DNA of 7,560 nt from positions 1 to 7,560 of the forward strand of contig JAOTUP010000079.1 of NCBI GenBank assembly GCA_029863825.1. The letters run 5' to 3'. The stretch is from Acidobacteriota bacterium (GTDB taxonomy: Bacteria > Acidobacteriota > Thermoanaerobaculia > Multivoradales > JAHEKO01). Below, piece by piece: positions 5,941-7,560 of this stretch; positions within the stretch are counted from its first letter, which is position 1; every line of letters begins with the position of its first letter. The notes under the pieces were generated by a model. That model did not search any database and had not been told where the DNA came from. It saw only the letters and a program-made list of their open reading frames with translations. The position numbers were made by a program, and so were the translations under genes.

Positions 5941-6018
5941 CTTTCATCTGGGCTTCGACGATTGAGGCCCTCGAATGGTGTCTGAGTGTCCCTCCTCGAG
6001 TCTCCGGAACAGCTCGGC

Positions 6019-7560
6019 TCAGAAGTCGACTGAGATTCGCGCGTACCAGTGGCCCCCGTTGAAGCCAAACGGAGACGTCAGCGAGCCGGTGACGCCCAAG
6101 AACTGTAGAACGGGATCCAGTTCGTCATCCGGCAGCGTATCGAAGACGTTGTCGCCACCGATGGCAAACTCGTAGTTGTCGGCGAAGCTGAACTTGACCT
6201 CGATGTCGACGAGAGTCTCCGCGCCGTAGGACGACACGTCGCTGGCGTCGCCGGCACTGAACAGCCCGCCGGTGGATTTCCAGCTGCCATAGTGGTTGGC
6301 GCGGATATAGCCAGCGAACATCTTTCCGCTGTCGTAGCTCACGGTCAGATTCGATCGTTGTTCAGGCACCTGGTTCTCCAGGTCGAAGACGCGCGAGGCG
6401 TTGATCGTGCCCGCACCAACGTTGGAGACGTTCTGCTCGTTGATGTTTTGACGAAATTCAACCGTGAAGAGGCCCGAGGCCACATCGAAGTACTTGGTGA
6501 GCGCCAAGTCGATACCGGTGATGTCTGAATCGTAGGCATTGCTGAAGAAGTTGGCGATGCTCCCCAGCAGCAGGTTGGCGTTGGTCACTCCCGCCGCCGT
6601 CAGCACGGGGAGATCCGCTTCCGTGACGATGTTGTTCTGCAGTGCCAGACGGTCGTCGATCGAGATGTCGTAGTAATCCAGCGTGATGCTGGTGGTTGGA
6701 GACGGCGAAGCCACCAAGCCGACCGTGAAGCTGGTCGATTCCTCCGGCACCAACGCGACGGAGCCCAACGCGATCGCCACCGGATGATCGACCGGATAGA
6801 CGCCGCTGGGAATCAGGTTGCCGCTCGCATCGGCGCTAGTGGTGACGTTGAGCGTGTTGACCTGCCCCGGCGTCGGTGCCCGGAAACCGGTGTTGGCGGT
6901 TCCCCTCAGGGCGAACTTGTCCGTGACGTCGAAGCGTCCGGAGACCTTCCAGTCGAAGGTCGAGCCAAATACGTCGTAGTCTTCGAAACGCAGGGCCAAT
7001 CCCCCCGAGAAGCGGTCGCTCAGGTCGGCTTCGAGGTCCAGATAGCCGGCGAGGCTCTCGCTACTGAAGCTACCGGCCGACTCGTTCGGAAAACCCTGGA
7101 AGCCATCGGAACCGACGCCGAAGATCGCGGCGGTGGGACCGGCCTCGATCGATGCTGGATCACCGGCGCCGATCTTGTAGGTTTCGTCTCGGTATTCGAA
7201 TCCAAAGGCGAAGTTCAGCGGCGAGGCCAGAGCATCGACCTCGAAGGGTTTCACGAAATCCGCGTTGAGGCTGGTCTCCTCCTGGGTCAGGGTGCCGGGT
7301 TTGAAGTCAGTCGGCGAGAGCCCTCCGAGGCTCGGGTTGATGGTTTCCGAGAGGACATAGTCGACCTCGCTTTCCGCGAGTCTGACTCGAGTATCCCAAC
7401 TCAGATCGCCGCCTGTGGTGCCTTTGGCGCCGACCACCCACCCGAAATCGGTGAGGTCGGCTCCGAAATCCGGGTTGTAGCCACCGGGGAAGAAGGCGAA
7501 GGCGGGGTTGCGCAACACGTAGCCGCTCGGGCTTGACGCATCCGCCACCAGATAATCAGA
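6019..7560 (-). CDS. TonB-dependent outer-membrane receptor, C-terminal beta-barrel (5' end outside window)
   Basis: The last 513 residues of a receptor are present; the frame is open to the window edge, so signal peptide, TonB box and plug domain lie to the right. An apparent GTG start at 7548 is only an internal valine. The visible part is a series of alternating beta-strands, for example GYLDLEADLSDRFSGGLALRFEDYD near residues 172-196. The conserved barrel motif GFRAPTPGQ (225-233) is followed by VPEESTSFTVGL, a TonB-dependent receptor family hallmark. Near the C-terminus NYEFAIGGDNVFD matches the usual penultimate strand region, and the protein ends WYARISVDF, a terminal-Phe signal for BAM-mediated assembly. 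It imports a substrate across the outer membrane using TonB-ExbBD energy. The ligand cannot be inferred from the barrel alone. A stem-loop lies downstream. No frameshift or truncation is seen in the window. Confidence 0.93.
   Translation of the reverse strand, partial: SDYLVADASSPSGYVLRNPAFAFFPGGYNPDFGADLTDFGWVVGAKGTTGGDLSWDTRVRLAESEVDYVLSETINPSLGGLSPTDFKPGTLTQEETSLNADFVKPFEVDALASPLNFAFGFEYRDETYKIGAGDPASIEAGPTAAIFGVGSDGFQGFPNESAGSFSSESLAGYLDLEADLSDRFSGGLALRFEDYDVFGSTFDWKVSGRFDVTDKFALRGTANTGFRAPTPGQVNTLNVTTSADASGNLIPSGVYPVDHPVAIALGSVALVPEESTSFTVGLVASPSPTTSITLDYYDISIDDRLALQNNIVTEADLPVLTAAGVTNANLLLGSIANFFSNAYDSDITGIDLALTKYFDVASGLFTVEFRQNINEQNVSNVGAGTINASRVFDLENQVPEQRSNLTVSYDSGKMFAGYIRANHYGSWKSTGGLFSAGDASDVSSYGAETLVDIEVKFSFADNYEFAIGGDNVFDTLPDDELDPVLQFLGVTGSLTSPFGFNGGHWYARISVDF

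Larger units (their letters stand above)
5598..6018. other. Non-coding spacer between receptor and kinase genes
   Basis: Four hundred and twenty bases lie between the receptor stop and the kinase start. Short frames cross it on both strands but give Arg/Ser-rich low-quality translations with no ribosome-binding site. It contains an inverted repeat (5704-5729), a small hairpin CGAAG-TAGG-CTTCG (5741-5754) adjoining a perfect palindrome (5753-5764), and an 8-bp-stem hairpin (5922-5940). The tetranucleotide TCGA recurs often between 5690 and 6000. It probably holds the 3' end of the receptor transcript and the kinase leader, but I could not find a convincing -35/-10 pair. Confidence 0.6.

Noticed and set aside
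5612..5947. 111-codon minus-strand frame overlapping the spacer
   Set aside because: Composition is Ser/Arg-rich, it crosses the hairpins and overlaps the kinase start, and no ribosome-binding site or family resemblance was found. It might be worth a search as a dispersed repeat, not as a gene.
6784..7536. 250-codon plus-strand open frame opposite the receptor
   Set aside because: Antisense to barrel strands with clear TonB-receptor motifs; the product has no domain.

Overview
The window is GC-rich and all of its credible genes lie on the minus strand, so the text below reads from right to left. A TonB-dependent receptor implies an outer membrane. The large Ser/Thr kinase with an N-terminal zinc ribbon and a multi-pass C-terminus, together with a PQQ-type propeller, fits Acidobacteriota-like or related Gram-negative soil or marine lineages. 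This placement comes from gene content only and is not certain.

Layout: (1) 7560-6019 holds the C-terminal 513 residues of a TonB-dependent outer-membrane receptor; its 5' end lies beyond the window. (2) 6018-5598 is a non-coding spacer with several inverted repeats. (3) 5597-2721 encodes a 958-residue membrane Ser/Thr kinase: zinc ribbon, intact kinase domain, one TM helix, about 250 extracytoplasmic residues, then a multi-helix C-terminus. (4) 2720-2325 is a degraded spacer with one copy of a 33-bp repeat, a short relic resembling the C-terminal tail of a TPR or kinase-type protein, and degenerate copies of the repeat's CCTGTCCC core. (5) 2324-1830 encodes a conserved-looking 164-aa membrane protein with a very good ribosome-binding site. 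(6) A second, identical copy of the 33-bp repeat at 1735-1703 sits exactly on the 5' end of the next gene. (7) 1704-1129 encodes an exported protein with about four imperfect MORN_2-like repeats. (8) 1073-1 encodes an exported PQQ/BamB-like beta-propeller protein that leaves the window at its C-terminus.

The main oddity is in the left third. Two identical 33-bp direct repeats, 825 bp apart, bracket the small membrane-protein gene and a gene relic. The inner copy coincides with the start of the exported repeat protein, which has no ATG, GTG or TTG that would preserve its signal peptide. The next gene, the propeller, also lacks a canonical start: a textbook GGAGGAG site is followed at 5 nt by ATC. 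The receptor and kinase look ordinary for their families. I see no CRISPR array, tRNA, rRNA or recognisable transposase. The four leftward genes may be loosely co-transcribed, but spacing and repeat insertions make a single operon doubtful, and no pathway ties them together from sequence alone.
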